Source: Entonaema liquescens (Eukaryota > Ascomycota > Sordariomycetes > Xylariales > Xylariaceae). Taken from it: a stretch of 64,000 nt of DNA. The position numbers were made by a program, and so were the translations under genes. A model generated the notes under the pieces. The model was not told the origin of the DNA. It was given only the letters and a program-made list of their open reading frames with translations, and ran no database searches. Below, one piece after another: positions 32,518 to 43,814 of this stretch (position 1 is the stretch's first letter; every line of letters begins with the position of its first letter). Location: NCBI GenBank assembly GCA_902805475.1, contig CADCSX010000012.1, forward strand, positions 1,178,001 through 1,242,000, given 5' to 3'.

Positions 32518-34413
32518 TCATTGTGAAGTAGCAACACACCAGTGGCGGTGAAATGCCCAAGCATTCTTCTGGCACTCCTTGCTGCAGTACTTCGTTCGGC
32601 GGCACCGCCGGCACTTAGCAAACTGCCGCGTGTACTCCTCCCATTTACCGCACTGGTAGTATGCGCATTGTCGAATGCCCCCTCGGGTATCATCCTTGCG
32701 GCAGAGGTTACGCATCACGACTCCGGCCCAATATTGCATATCGGTGCTGTGATACCGTACTGTAAACTTCTCGACCAATGGGAAGATGTTAAAGTCGTTC
32801 GGAAGGAGGTATTCTTCCTCGTACTCTTGCTGGCCCAAAGATTCTGCTGTTATGTTCTCTCCGTCAAGTAATTGCAATTCCTTTCCTATCTGAAGCCGCG
32901 GCACGAGGTGACTCTGTTGGAAATATGACCTGAGGTTGCAGTACTTTGAAACGTATGCGAGTAATTGAAGAGACATTAACACGTCCTCTTCTCGGGGCAT
33001 CGCTGCTAGCATCTGCGGGTTCGGGGGAACAGGCCGATCCAAAAGGTACCGTGGTACACTTGCGTGGTTAGGAAGAGAGGGTTGCGGAGTAGGCATTATG
33101 GGGCGGTTAGGAGAAAGACCCATTGCCGGTCCAGGAGTTGGCACGTTATTTGGCAGACTGCCGTCCAGAGGCGTTCGATGTGTTATATTGAAGGTTCCCG
33201 CGTCGGGGATCTCGGAAACCGTCGGCGTTGTTAAGTCAAGAGCAGCACCGGCTAGAGTGCTATCACCCTCTTCCATAGCAATGTCCTGAAACCCAACGGT
33301 GGGTTGGATGTCAGCAGTACCAGACATCTCGGCATCTTGAGATTCATCGGATTGCACGCTGTCGGTTGCGTTCAAATCATCCGCATCTGTAGTTGAGTTC
33401 TGATGACGTATGGAAGGGCGTCGCCTGGCACGGCCGTTCGGTACTAAGTCTGAAGTAGGTCTAACTGCTGGCGAGCGGGTTTGAGGCGGGGGCAAAGGAG
33501 TGGTGGGCGAAGTAGGCTGTGACGGTAGGGCAGGGTGGAAAACCGGTACCATTGATGGCAGTCGGTCAATATCTCGCACAGGACGGATGAAACCATCAAC
33601 TGCCTCCATAGTCGGAACTGCACTCGCTAGAGGCTGGATCACCTGCCTCGACGGAGATACGATGTTCGGGCGACTTTCTTGTCTGTGATGGTGGTGGTGG
33701 TGGTGATGGTGATGATGATGGTGATGATGGCGGTGGTTGGGGAAAGCAGTGCGGTCCGGAGGAGAGGTAATAGGGAATGCCGGAATAGCTGGCGCGGGCT
33801 CAGTATTAGCTTGCTCGGCCGCAGCCGACGTGCTCGCAAAGGAAGCGGCTGCGACATCGATGGACGGCGGTGGGGCTTGCCGACGGAAAGCCCTCTGGTC
33901 AAGGTCTAGACGAGTAGACCGATTTGCGAAGGACGATTTAAACGGCGGCTCCCGATGACTGTGACTCCGATGACGCTGCTGGTGATCAGCTATCTGCTTC
34001 TGCTTGGCCTCCTCTGCCTTTTCGCGGCACTTCTCAATAACTTTAATGTAGTTGTCAAGTATCGTCGCAATAACGGGAACCATATCAGCCTCGACCACCC
34101 GGGTCCTCACATTCTCGGTCCCCCTAACTCCTATGTTGACTACGCACTGGAAGGCTAGATTCCACTTCCACATGTCCATCATATCCTTACTCCGTCCCTG
34201 CTTTAATATGCACACCAGCCTCTCGATCCCTCCATCGACAGTTAGGATATCGCGAATGCGAGCCGAAGAAGTCGTGAGATAAGCGAGATGGTTGAGAGAG
34301 TTAATGAGGGGAAGAGTAGAAGTGCAGTCGAGTGCCCTGCGGTCGTATAAGGCGGTGGTGATGCCCACCGACGCCTTATTGACGTTGGGGATACTAAAAT
34401 TGACTTCTCTCAT
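32518..34413 (-). CDS. samB: MYND-finger protein SamB/Mub1
   Basis: Homologue of Aspergillus SamB and yeast Mub1. The yeast protein is a cofactor of the Ubr2 ubiquitin ligase that controls the proteasome regulator Rpn4; SamB affects morphogenesis. It is a single-exon frame of 631 aa. The N-terminus (MREVNFSIPNVNKASVGITT ... YDRRALDCTSTLPLINSLNH) is the conserved ARM-like domain. The middle is disordered, with a run of 15 His (about 33689-33737) and many Pro/Ser/Thr. A second conserved block (EEDVLMSLQLLAYVSKYCNL ... FPLVEKFTVRYHSTDMQYWA) precedes the C-terminal MYND zinc finger, whose Cys/His ligands are seen in CAYYQC, KCRRC, KYCSKEC and HRHWC. The start Met is the first in frame and matches the conserved N-terminus of the family. 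Confidence 0.93.
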   Translation of the reverse strand: MREVNFSIPNVNKASVGITTALYDRRALDCTSTLPLINSLNHLAYLTTSSARIRDILTVDGGIERLVCILKQGRSKDMMDMWKWNLAFQCVVNIGVRGTENVRTRVVEADMVPVIATILDNYIKVIEKCREKAEEAKQKQIADHQQRHRSHSHREPPFKSSFANRSTRLDLDQRAFRRQAPPPSIDVAAASFASTSAAAEQANTEPAPAIPAFPITSPPDRTAFPNHRHHHHHHHHHHHHHHHRQESRPNIVSPSRQVIQPLASAVPTMEAVDGFIRPVRDIDRLPSMVPVFHPALPSQPTSPTTPLPPPQTRSPAVRPTSDLVPNGRARRRPSIRHQNSTTDADDLNATDSVQSDESQDAEMSGTADIQPTVGFQDIAMEEGDSTLAGAALDLTTPTVSEIPDAGTFNITHRTPLDGSLPNNVPTPGPAMGLSPNRPIMPTPQPSLPNHASVPRYLLDRPVPPNPQMLAAMPREEDVLMSLQLLAYVSKYCNLRSYFQQSHLVPRLQIGKELQLLDGENITAESLGQQEYEEEYLLPNDFNIFPLVEKFTVRYHSTDMQYWAGVVMRNLCRKDDTRGGIRQCAYYQCGKWEEYTRQFAKCRRCRRTKYCSKECQKNAWAFHRHWCVATSQ

Positions 34414-34905
34414 ATTGGGCGATATGGAATTTCAAGAGTGATGATGGTATCAGCAGAATTGAAGGAGGGTACCGCCGTAAGATGATACAGAAACGTGAAT
34501 ATGTGGGTATTATGGCTGGAAGCGGCGGCTGCGTCCTTGGAGATGACCCTTCTATATACGAAACGCAGACCACCTCTTTCAATGGGTCGAAATAGACGCG
34601 TGGAATTTAATGCGGCAAGTTAATTCGAAGTACAGACGAATACTAATTTTGTTCTGTACCCGTGCGGCAGAATTCAGAAACTGATGCCCTTGAAAAATGC
34701 GTAATAAGGAAACGAAATCTCTTCTGTTGGCGCAATTGTCAATGGGCTGACCTGACAGAACAATAGAAATCGAGAATGTACTGTGTGTCTCAACGATGAA
34801 GCAAGGCGTCGGTCGAATACGTTTCTAGGATCTGCGGCAGGTGTATAAAGGACGGAAATGAGAAGATACGATTAATTGAGAATGAATTCGGTCGTTCGGT
34901 CGTGA

Positions 34906-35193
34906 CTCGTCTGGCGAATTTGGCCAAATGCCTCAGACCGCTGTATTTTCTTAGGCGGTTATTTGATCACCTTCGTGACGGACTATGTTTTAAACAAGAT
35001 GGAGGCCCGAATCTCCAGCGCGGCGGACTCTATGGAAAGATGGATGTCTCCATCCAGATCGAAAGATAGGAGTAGAAGCGAAGAAGAGGATGAGAGAAAA
35101 GAATCACGGCGTTTAGGAGGGAAGGCAGTGACTCGATTCGGGGGTTGTGAGATGGTTGGTGTATCGGAGGGAAAAGATGGCTACACTACTTGA
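34906..35193 (+). CDS. possible small membrane protein exon, start not found
   Basis: The frame encodes LGGYLITFVTDYVLNKMEAR, then SAADSMERWMSPSRSKDRSR and an acidic/basic tail ending at the TGA 35191-35193. There is one likely membrane helix followed by a charged tail. There is no in-frame ATG upstream. A good acceptor (TATTTTCTTAG, ending at 34953) precedes GC|GGT|TAT, so this may be a second exon. Alternatively, a one-base loss in the T run at 34946-34949 may have separated it from the ATG at 34928 (MPQTAVF). It is divergent from samB. No family recognised. Confidence 0.3.
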   Translation, partial: LVWRIWPNASDRCIFLGGYLITFVTDYVLNKMEARISSAADSMERWMSPSRSKDRSRSEEEDERKESRRLGGKAVTRFGGCEMVGVSEGKDGYTT

Positions 35194-38100
35194 ACTAGGG
35201 GGGAGAATTTTAGAGTTGGTAATAAAGGGAAGTGGTTCCGCTCTCCGGTGCAAGTTTGTTGCAAGAAAAAAAGAGGCGAGAGGCGACCGGGTCTGCCAAG
35301 TTAGGCTGGTAGGGGCCTGTCCACTGCAGCTGCCACAGACGAACCAGGGTTCAATTACTGTCAAGTGCTGCCGAAGAGGTCAACCTTTTTTTCCTGCTAG
35401 GCTGCTGGGCCTGCTGTTAGAGCTCACAATTGCAGGCACGCTAATGCCCTTAAATTCTATTACGGTAACTTACCCACTGATCCGGTCTGGGCTGGCCGCT
35501 AAGATTAGCATATACCTGACTTGCATATTCTACATGATGCCACAACCTGCCATCATCACACTTCTTCAGTAGCCCTGCACCAAATATTGTACCCAATATT
35601 GTACCAAATGATTTTTCCAGTGTGTTGGGTCGAGACTCGAGTTGCAATGCGGCGAACCCGACATGACATAATTCTACAAACTGAGACTCATATAGACTTC
35701 TTTTTAATCGCGACTGCAGATGATTTCCACGTTTCTTTGAATTTGGGGTTCTTTATTCCCAATGTTAAATCGAATTACATTATTATTACCAGAGGCAATA
35801 GATGGCGAGCTAGCTACCTAGTACCCTTGTTTTTTTCTTAGGTACTTGGTCCACTGGAGCGGGAGTGCTAATATAATAATACAGGTACCCGTGAAGGAGG
35901 GATCTGATATAACGGATGACGGTCGGTTTGGCAATTACGAAAGTTAATCGTATTAATCAGACACAGAAATTTTATAAAAAGAATAACGATCCCAAGTTTA
36001 AAAAAATGGTCGGACGCTTCTATCAAGGCTAAGGCGCAACATGAAGAATCTTTAATCCACTACCGAAACCCTGAGGATGTTGACGATCGGTGGACACGGG
36101 CGATGTCCGACAAATTATCATTAAAGCTAACCATTAGAAACCTCCTACAACATTGCCAACTAGTTATGTTTTGCATAGAGTCGCACGAATACCAGTAGAC
36201 TTTCGTCCGAGACTACTATAATAATAATCTTTAACTAGAGGGAATTATACCGCGGTAAGCGACGTTTTCTCAACCATGTTGTCGTGGCGAAGATCTCGAA
36301 TTACGATGGCATCTGTAAATCGACACGTGCGTCCAAGACCACCCAACACATCACGTTACGGCCTAAGCTCTAGAAGATATTATAGTGGCCGGCTACAAGC
36401 GTCTATGTTTAAATTTATATCCCCAACGTTAAACGACGAATCCTATCTTAGTTTTGGTCTCGGAAAAGAGTCTGTCTTGTCCCATGAACAGCAAAATCCA
36501 TTTTATAGAAATATATATCGGTTTCCGGTCTTTAACGTAGAATTCAAGCTTAAACATAAGTAAAACGCAGGGACTCTAGTTGACTTCGCCGAGCCCGTCC
36601 CCGCTCGGAGAATCCTCCACGATCAGGGACCGGAGACAAGACACGGCCGAGAAAGGAGGTTGGCAGTTTCTTGATTGGGTTCGCATCGTGGACACCTTGC
36701 TAATATTGGGTAGTAATAAGCCGCTAGTATTCTGGAATGGTCTGTGTGTTTTGTAATTGAAGTCGTGTCCGCGCCGGCGGGTTCACCTATTCTTACCAGC
36801 GATTTCCGACTAATTACGGGTTACGTATTTCCTATTAGTTAACCTAGAAGCAAACATCCCATCTGTCTAGGTACCTAGTTAATGTTTGGTCATTTCTCGC
36901 TGGTAATCGGGCTTGGTACGCTTAAGCTTTTAAAGCAAGGCCCCTTGACTCCCCGACCTCGCTCAGCGCATAGAGGATTTGCAATTTCCTACTTCCTACC
37001 AAGTGATGTGTATCATATGATCAGCCAAGTATGCTTAGTTATAGCTCAGTCAAAGAGACAGAGTTTTAGAAAGTGTAGTACCGTATGAAACTTCAACTAT
37101 TTTTGTGTTGTTTTACTATCCCTCACCATCGTACCTACATAACTACTATGTAGTAGGGGGCGACTATTCTTATGTGGTAGTACGAACTAGGAAGATGAAG
37201 GGAGGAGGCATACATAGTACATTGTCTAGAGCATCTAGGGTTGCATCTGAACACATACTACTGTATGCGCGTGGCATCGCGTCACAAATTGGACCTTGGC
37301 ACGGACTTAATAGTCGTTCAGCCCCAGGCCAATTGATAAAAAGTACACAAGGGTGTTTTTCATCAGGGGACTTGGATAGTAAAAACTACTCATATCTCCT
37401 TTTTTTTTTTTTTTTTTAAATCGATGTTGGCGTACTTATTACTAATTCATCTGATGACATTTTTACAATTCGAGATGGCTTTGTTAGTCTTGGAGGACCG
37501 TGTGCAGGTATTATATCCCCATAGAATTCGGTACCTGCATACTGAAAGGCAATCTTGTGGGTAAGGGGTGTATAAGCGATTAAGGCGATTAATAAGGCAA
37601 TTAAGTTGGGATATGACGGAGCGCCCGTTATTATTAATACCGGCACAGCCCGAATCCCGAAAGCTTCCAACTCTTACCTAGGTCCATACCTAATATGTAT
37701 TCGTATCATTACGGATGCCTTGAGTATTTCTACATGCTATGTAGATAAGCTAACCCAACTCCTCAGAAACCACACATAATAATGCCTCCGTCAAAAGGCT
37801 ATCTCTACAAGAAGCGGGCTTTTATATAGGTATTCCACGTGAGCTTAGACTAAGCCGGCGATCGTATCCACGCCGCCACGTCTAAGGGGACCGGGCTTAT
37901 TGAGATTAGATATTGATCACGCGGCTCAAGTCGCCGCATCCGTAGGACGGGTCAATCCTTGTGTAAAAAATACATGAACCAACATGAACCAACATACAAG
38001 ATACACGAACACATTTGGGGCAGAATAATTCTCCTAATAGTCAGTTTGACGCTCATCAGTAAACAACACTAATGTTAGACCTTCAAAGCGCCGTGGTGGA

Positions 38101-38472
38101 TAGCCTAGAGGCGCAGCCGTGTGTATCCTAGCCGATCCTCTCTTTCTGCTTGTGGCATTGCGATTGGTCCTGTCTGAGCATTTCTCTGCCGCCTCCCTCG
38201 CGCCTCCTTGCGGCGCTTACAAAGCCAATTGGCTGCCCCTTAGGCTAGCCCCGATGACAGACTTCTAATCAGCCGCGTCTTAGCTGACCAGTGAATTTCA
38301 CTAGCCATCCGAGACAATAAGAGACATTCCAGTTCCAGTGTCGTGCCCGCTGACGTCGGTGGCATCTCCAGGCGAGATGTGGATTCATACGTAAATGGGG
38401 ATGGGCCACCTAAAATAAGGTATCCATCACGGTCCACCGCGAAGAGATAGATCCCCCATGTAGGCATGCTCA
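35194..38472. other. intergenic, no gene recognised
   Basis: About 3.3 kb. It contains T18 at 37401-37418 and TAGGTACCTA at 36868-36877. The longest open frames (35147-35572 plus, 36276-36563 plus, 37105-37419 plus) have no recognisable domain or codon pattern. Confidence 0.5.
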
Positions 38473-39120
38473 TTATGCGCATAATAGATCTATTATGCGA
38501 TATAATGTCATTATACGCTATTATGCGTATAATGCCATACAATTTGCGTATAATGCGTATGACTTAGCGAAAATTTCTTCGTGTATCGTACAACAACAAT
38601 AACAATACCTATTTTGACCTAAAACACCCTCAGATTCAATCGAAATGCCTCCCAGAGACGATATTACGTTCAGTCAATTTACCCCTATCGACCAGGGCTC
38701 TTTAGTACAAAAACGGGCTGCTTGTAAGCATTGTAAGGAGTTATGTGCTGGGGGTCAGGTTCATCCAACCTACGCCGCCATCTAGTCAACTATGCCTTAT
38801 CAAACGTATTTAAATCGACAAAGATCCGAATCGCCGTCTATTACCTCGTCTATTACCCCAGATAACGAGTCTACTAACCCGTATATCCACAAGCTCAGCG
38901 CGTCATTTTACGTGTAAGACCTGTAATTGTAATTTTAATCTTATTAAATTCGTACATATGTAACCTTAAAAAGCTTCAAACACGATACTTCAACAGTAAA
39001 CTAGCCCCATTTTTGTACTAGCGCGCCGGATAATCGGGGGTCCCATTCCGTTATGCGCATAATAGATCTATTATGCGCCATTATGTGTCATTATACGGTA
39101 TAATGCGTTATGCGCATAGT
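38473..39120. mobile_element. remnant of a hAT-like DNA transposon
   Basis: Both ends carry the same 27-bp near-perfect palindrome centred on AGATCT (38473-38499 and 39051-39077). It is surrounded by repeated short motifs of the type TTATGCG and CGCATAAT, like the subterminal repeats of hAT elements. Between them an ATG frame at 38645-38917 reads MPPRDDITFSQFTPIDQGSL ... RAACKHCKELCAGG, interrupted by a TAG at 38783-38785 and continuing SITSSITPDNESTNPYI to a TAA. The CKHC pattern near the N-terminus is reminiscent of the BED zinc finger of hAT transposases. The remainder of a transposase is missing. It may be a MITE derived from such an element. The target-site duplication cannot be placed. 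Confidence 0.55.
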
Positions 39121-41823
39121 AAAAATAGCATCTCTACCCCCATGTGCGCAGTGCGTTCGGGCCTCTTCTTTTTGCCTTACGGGTTGTCGGGTCGGGAACA
39201 ATAGCAAGCAAAAAAAGCTATGTAATCACAGGGTTGGCTCAGGCCAGAACTTAGACCAGACCAGCAAGAAGAAAGCCAAGACGCCTCGTGAGCGACTTTC
39301 ATGCAATGGTTCAGATCTGACGTTACATCCAACGAGCCTCCCGTCAGCCACCGAAAAAAAAGAACTGTCCACCGAATTCGTCACCAAAATACATATTTAG
39401 GTACACACCATTCTTACTGGTTCGCTAGGCGAGGCGTTCGCAGGTGGTTATACTATGTATACACGTACGGGCATATGCATATGAGTATGTGCTTCTGTGC
39501 GATACACCAGTTACCTAGTTATCCTCTCAGCCTCACGTTCTTCAGCGGTACTGAAACCATTAACGTGGGATATTAATCCGTTTATGCATCCGTGGATAGG
39601 GCTAAGCGGGATGAAACGCGATGTGTCTCGATGAGATTACCGTTACCGTTGCCATTTTACATGGGGAACCAGGAACCACCAAGACCAAAGCCCAGGTTCT
39701 CGGCACCAAATTCCGATTAGTACTCCTCCACCGGTGAATTTTAGTTGGTTCATAGTATCCGTTACGATATGAGGACCCGTATGATATATTCAATGCTAGC
39801 GGTAAGTTGACTCGCACTCTTGTGTATATTCGGGCTTGGAAAGAAATGGTATAAATTCATTTAGGTAGAAGTACGTTTACTCAAACCGATATTATAAATA
39901 ACCAGTTATACCAAACAGTTATGTCTAGTTTCACACCATACACGATGGTGAGAAGACACCAAGATATCTATGGCGTAGTCTCGGGGGCTGTCACAGCGAT
40001 GTCCCTTCTGCATTCTTTCTCCCGATGTTAAGTTTCAACCCTTGTGGCCATTCCCACCTACCCCCTTGTCCTTCCTTGTGATGACTCAAGCATGAAAGGG
40101 AGATTATTCTTTTTTCACTTTGAAGTTCGGGTCAAGCTTCGTTATTCAGCTCATACCAAATCAAGGAGTATTCCACATATAGTAGCTTAGTGAAAGAGGA
40201 GTATGTTCCACCGAAAAGGTATCTTGTATAGATCAACTACTATAATAAACTACTATAATAAACTACTATAACAGCTACCAGTAGCTTTAGTCTTAAGCCA
40301 TACTATTGAATATCAAATTAAGATGTCGCGACTTATCTTCTTTTGACTGAAGAGCGTTGAAGACCTCGGCCTTTATCAGCCCTAATAATACATTAATAGC
40401 TACGAAGAGCTACTCTTCTATTATTTTGTTACGAAGGTTATTTTATAGGCATGCAAGTGCCTCTCAATATCAGACAACCCAAGCATTCGATTTATTTCCC
40501 ACACCGAGGTCAAAAAAAGCCTCAGAGTCCTTCCAAAGTTATTTATTCTTTCAGCTTCCGTGCTAAGTTGCAGTTACCCTTGGATCTATTGATATCAGGC
40601 AGGTCGCGCGTATATATTCGCCAGCAGAGATGTCTCAAAGGAAACCCCGACCGCATAAGTCTACGGCGATACATGCTGCGTTTTTTCCATAGAGGTTTCC
40701 GGCGAAAAAAAGGTTCAGATTTCTCGTCAGACACGGTAGGGAAACCGACGCTTGTGTTGTCGTCAATTAAGCCGAGATGTGAGAGATACCGTTTCCGCTC
40801 AGATTTGCATTCCAATTTTATCAGACCAAGCGTCCACGGTTTATAAGGGACGGCCTGATTCATGGCTTCTAATAGACGAGGCCACGCACATTTCTACGTC
40901 TGAGGACGGTGGAAGTCGGGGATCTGTCTGTGAGAGCCGCCCAACGTCCCATGTAACCGGTCGTATCCTCCGTGCCTCATAGAATTCGTGATTTGGTAGC
41001 TGCTCTAGAGGTTGGATGGCTGGTTTCTGGCTTGTTTAAAGTGACGTGAGACCGGACAGGCTCACTAGGCCCCAGAAGAACTTCACGATCTAATTGCTGG
41101 CATATCGGATTTGTAACTTGGGATGAATAGGGGTGTCTTCAATTCCAGTAGGTTCACATATGGTGGTTGGATCATGGGCAGTGCCAATAGACCATTGAGA
41201 TAGCATTCTGCTGAGCGACAAATATCACTTGTTATGGTCAGCCTTAAATCGAAATATTCACAAGGAAAAGAAAAAGGAATGCAGAAGTTGACTTACTCGC
41301 GTCTGTAAAACCATAGACTTGTCGAGTAAGAATAATGGCAATTCGTCTCAGTCCTACCTACGATGAGTTGATAGATGAATTCTAGCATCTGGCAATCATA
41401 AGAGTTTGTGAGATAGCTTATTAGAACATCTCATCTTCTGAGTATACTGAGACTCCCATATGGCTACCTAATATATCCTCCTAGACGAAAATCGCCATTC
41501 TCTTTCTCATAGTCCTTAAAATCCGTCTTCCCGACGAAATCCCTTCAGCTAGCTGTAAGAGTAAATAAGAATCGTTCCTTTAGACTCTTTAGCCTGTCGA
41601 GGCCTTATACAGAGCTTGGTGAAATGTTAGCAGAGTTGCTTCTTGACTTGTATCATATATATCGTTGTTCTAAGTCAATGTCTCGCTCGTCTCCGATACC
41701 TTGCCTCGTTTCAAGACTCGATATTCCAATACACTATTATAACTCTTCACATGGCTCCTCAATTCTCCATTAAGATTAGTATATTATCTGCAAGTCATTA
41801 AGCGAACCACGACGCTTAAATTA
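39121..41823. other. intergenic, no gene recognised
   Basis: About 2.7 kb. The frame at 39110-39400 is Cys-rich at its start (PPCAQCVRASSFCLTGC) and could be a fragment of a transposon-borne or zinc-cluster gene, but the pattern is incomplete. Frames on both strands at 40357-40982 are unsupported. Confidence 0.45.
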
Positions 41824-42855
41824 TCAATCGCCACTTATTTTCGCATGTCTAAAGTACTTCATGCCCGTCCACGCCGCGACAACCCACACCCAGGCCATAA
41901 TACAGGTCAGTATGAGCAGCGCCGGGTAATACCCGACTATGGGGAGCGTGGGGTCGTCCTCGAGCTCCGGAGGCGCGTACGGCGTGGTTCCTACATCCCA
42001 GGCCCAACTCCAGACGTTCAGGCACGAACCCATACCCACCACGAACACGAACCACGTCACGATTAGCACGACCCATCCCCACCACTCCGTCTCGCTATAG
42101 TCGTGGTTTTCGTGCGCTGCCGGAAGTGGGCTGGCGGCTAGGCCTTGGAGCGACAAGGGTGATTTGGCGTGTTTGATTGAGCGCCGCCGTTGGAGCGAAG
42201 GGCTGGGCGCGCGGTTTTGGAAGTAAGAGTCGGAGCCCGAGGACACCGGGGAGAGTTCCGGGCGGAGAGGAGAAGGGACACGGATAGGTATTGAAAGAAT
42301 ATCATCTTCGTCGGTAGTAGAAGTATACGATATCGTAGGACTCGTGAGGTGCGATTCGTTGTCGGGAGATTGTGGTGAAGATATAGAGAAGCTATCTCTC
42401 GAAGCATAGCCGTCCATAGATGGTCGCGGTGTAAGGTCGGAGATCCCTAGACCGAGGCTCTCGTCGGCCGCCATGATTTGCGGCTTAGGAGTGGTTTCAG
42501 GGTCTGGCGTCAACTGTATAGTTTGCGATGTGTCTATAGCAAGAGGCTTCAGCTCCCGCCTCTCTCTCGCCGCGCCGCGACCTAACAAGGCAACTTTCCT
42601 CAGCGATCCTTTGCGCCTACGGGTCTTCTGCTGTTGGAAAGTAGCGGCGAGTGCGCGGGGTGGTTTATTAGAAAGGTCTTGGGAATTCTCGGCATGGCGG
42701 GATTCGTTGAGCCCGGCTTTGCTATCCGATGTGCGCAAAAAGGGGAACTTGGAGAGGATACTACCCCCGGAACCACTCCTTTTGCGTCCTCCTGTTGCTA
42801 TATCGGGCGATGACGCATTCTGACTTTGCATGTGAGCTGGAGGTGTATTCTCCAT
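41824..42855 (-). CDS. conserved fungal membrane protein, two TM helices, function unknown
   Basis: Single-exon frame of 343 aa. Residues 1 to about 240 are disordered and rich in Ser, Pro and basic residues, with many possible phosphosites (SFSISSPQSPDNESHLTSPT). The C-terminal quarter is strongly conserved in appearance: YSETEWWGWVVLIVTWFVFV (helix 1), a loop VWSWAWDVGTTPYAPPELED, TLPIVGYYPALLILTCIMAW (helix 2), and a short tail WTGMKYFRHAKISGD. Two helices joined by a Trp/Pro-rich loop recall PIG-P-like small ER proteins, but the match is too weak for a name. Start Met 42853-42855 is the first in frame. Confidence 0.8.
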   Translation of the reverse strand: MENTPPAHMQSQNASSPDIATGGRKRSGSGGSILSKFPFLRTSDSKAGLNESRHAENSQDLSNKPPRALAATFQQQKTRRRKGSLRKVALLGRGAARERRELKPLAIDTSQTIQLTPDPETTPKPQIMAADESLGLGISDLTPRPSMDGYASRDSFSISSPQSPDNESHLTSPTISYTSTTDEDDILSIPIRVPSPLRPELSPVSSGSDSYFQNRAPSPSLQRRRSIKHAKSPLSLQGLAASPLPAAHENHDYSETEWWGWVVLIVTWFVFVVGMGSCLNVWSWAWDVGTTPYAPPELEDDPTLPIVGYYPALLILTCIMAWVWVVAAWTGMKYFRHAKISGD

Positions 42856-43814
42856 CGTTTATCGTATTCCGGGTTTTGCTGTCCTTCAAAATAAGGGAGC
42901 GATGTGCCGTTTCCCATCATGCTTCATTAAGCGTGGAAATACATCAGAACTATGTAAGCGAGCGTATATTAGTAGCGCATAGCGATTGAGAGCCTCCAGC
43001 CCAGAAGTCAATGCGAGGGGCCCTTCCCCTTGAGAAGCATTCAAATGTTTTCTGTTTTCTATATCGTGAGATGTAGCGGGGATTAAAACTATAAAAATGT
43101 TGCCGCGCTTTATTAGAGTGTTTGTCTACAGATGTTGGCGTGTACTAGTTGAACTTTCAATGTTCATAGCGGCTCTTTTTAGGCGGTCGTCTGTTAATCC
43201 AATAGCCCCCCGGCATGTTCCGTAAGGCTCTCTCGTATTGTACAATACTTATAGGCTATAGGTATGCGACCATAAACTCTTAAAACGCGCTAGTTTAAAA
43301 GATTAGGTGATATGTGTACCTCCTATAATAGGTACATATTGCCACGAAGAGTTTCAGTGTATTCACCAGAAGAGTGTAAGTACAGGATGCTATTGGTACT
43401 ATATAAGTACGCGACTAACCTAGGTAAACTTTAGATCAGTTCTGCATCTAACACTAAAGCCCATAAGTCAATTCATGCGACGTCAACCCGAATCGAATCC
43501 TTCCGCATTCCAATTCCTTTTGCTGCATGCGCCTCTGAAGCGGGAGACCGCGGCTCCGGTCTAGGACAACTTGTTCAAAAAAGAAAAAAAAAAAGAAAAA
43601 AGGAAAAAAAAAAGAGAGATCCTGACCCGAATATGGAAACGAGATGAAGTTGACCATTCAATCACATCATCCATCCATACACACGGGAACACACTATACT
43701 AACCCGTGGGTAACAAAGCAACTCCCCCATGCCCATTAATTACCACCTTTTACCACCTATACACCTATACACCTATACACTTCTAAATCGGGATAAGCGC
43801 CAAATCCATTGGGG
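42856..43814. promoter_or_regulatory. divergent upstream region of the two-TM protein gene and ZRG17
   Basis: 959 bp between start codons facing away from each other. It holds an A-rich tract (43577-43614) and a 9-bp tandem repeat (CACCTATA) at about 43754-43780 close to the ZRG17 start. No operator recognised. Confidence 0.5.

Noticed and set aside
39110..39400. Zn2Cys6 or similar Cys-rich gene
   Set aside because: The Cys spacing (CxxC...C...C) does not fit a complete zinc cluster, and no supporting splice sites or homology were seen.
40357..40982. Gene at the overlapping frames of both strands
   Set aside because: No recognisable domain, no introns, and mirrored frames on both strands; treated as chance.
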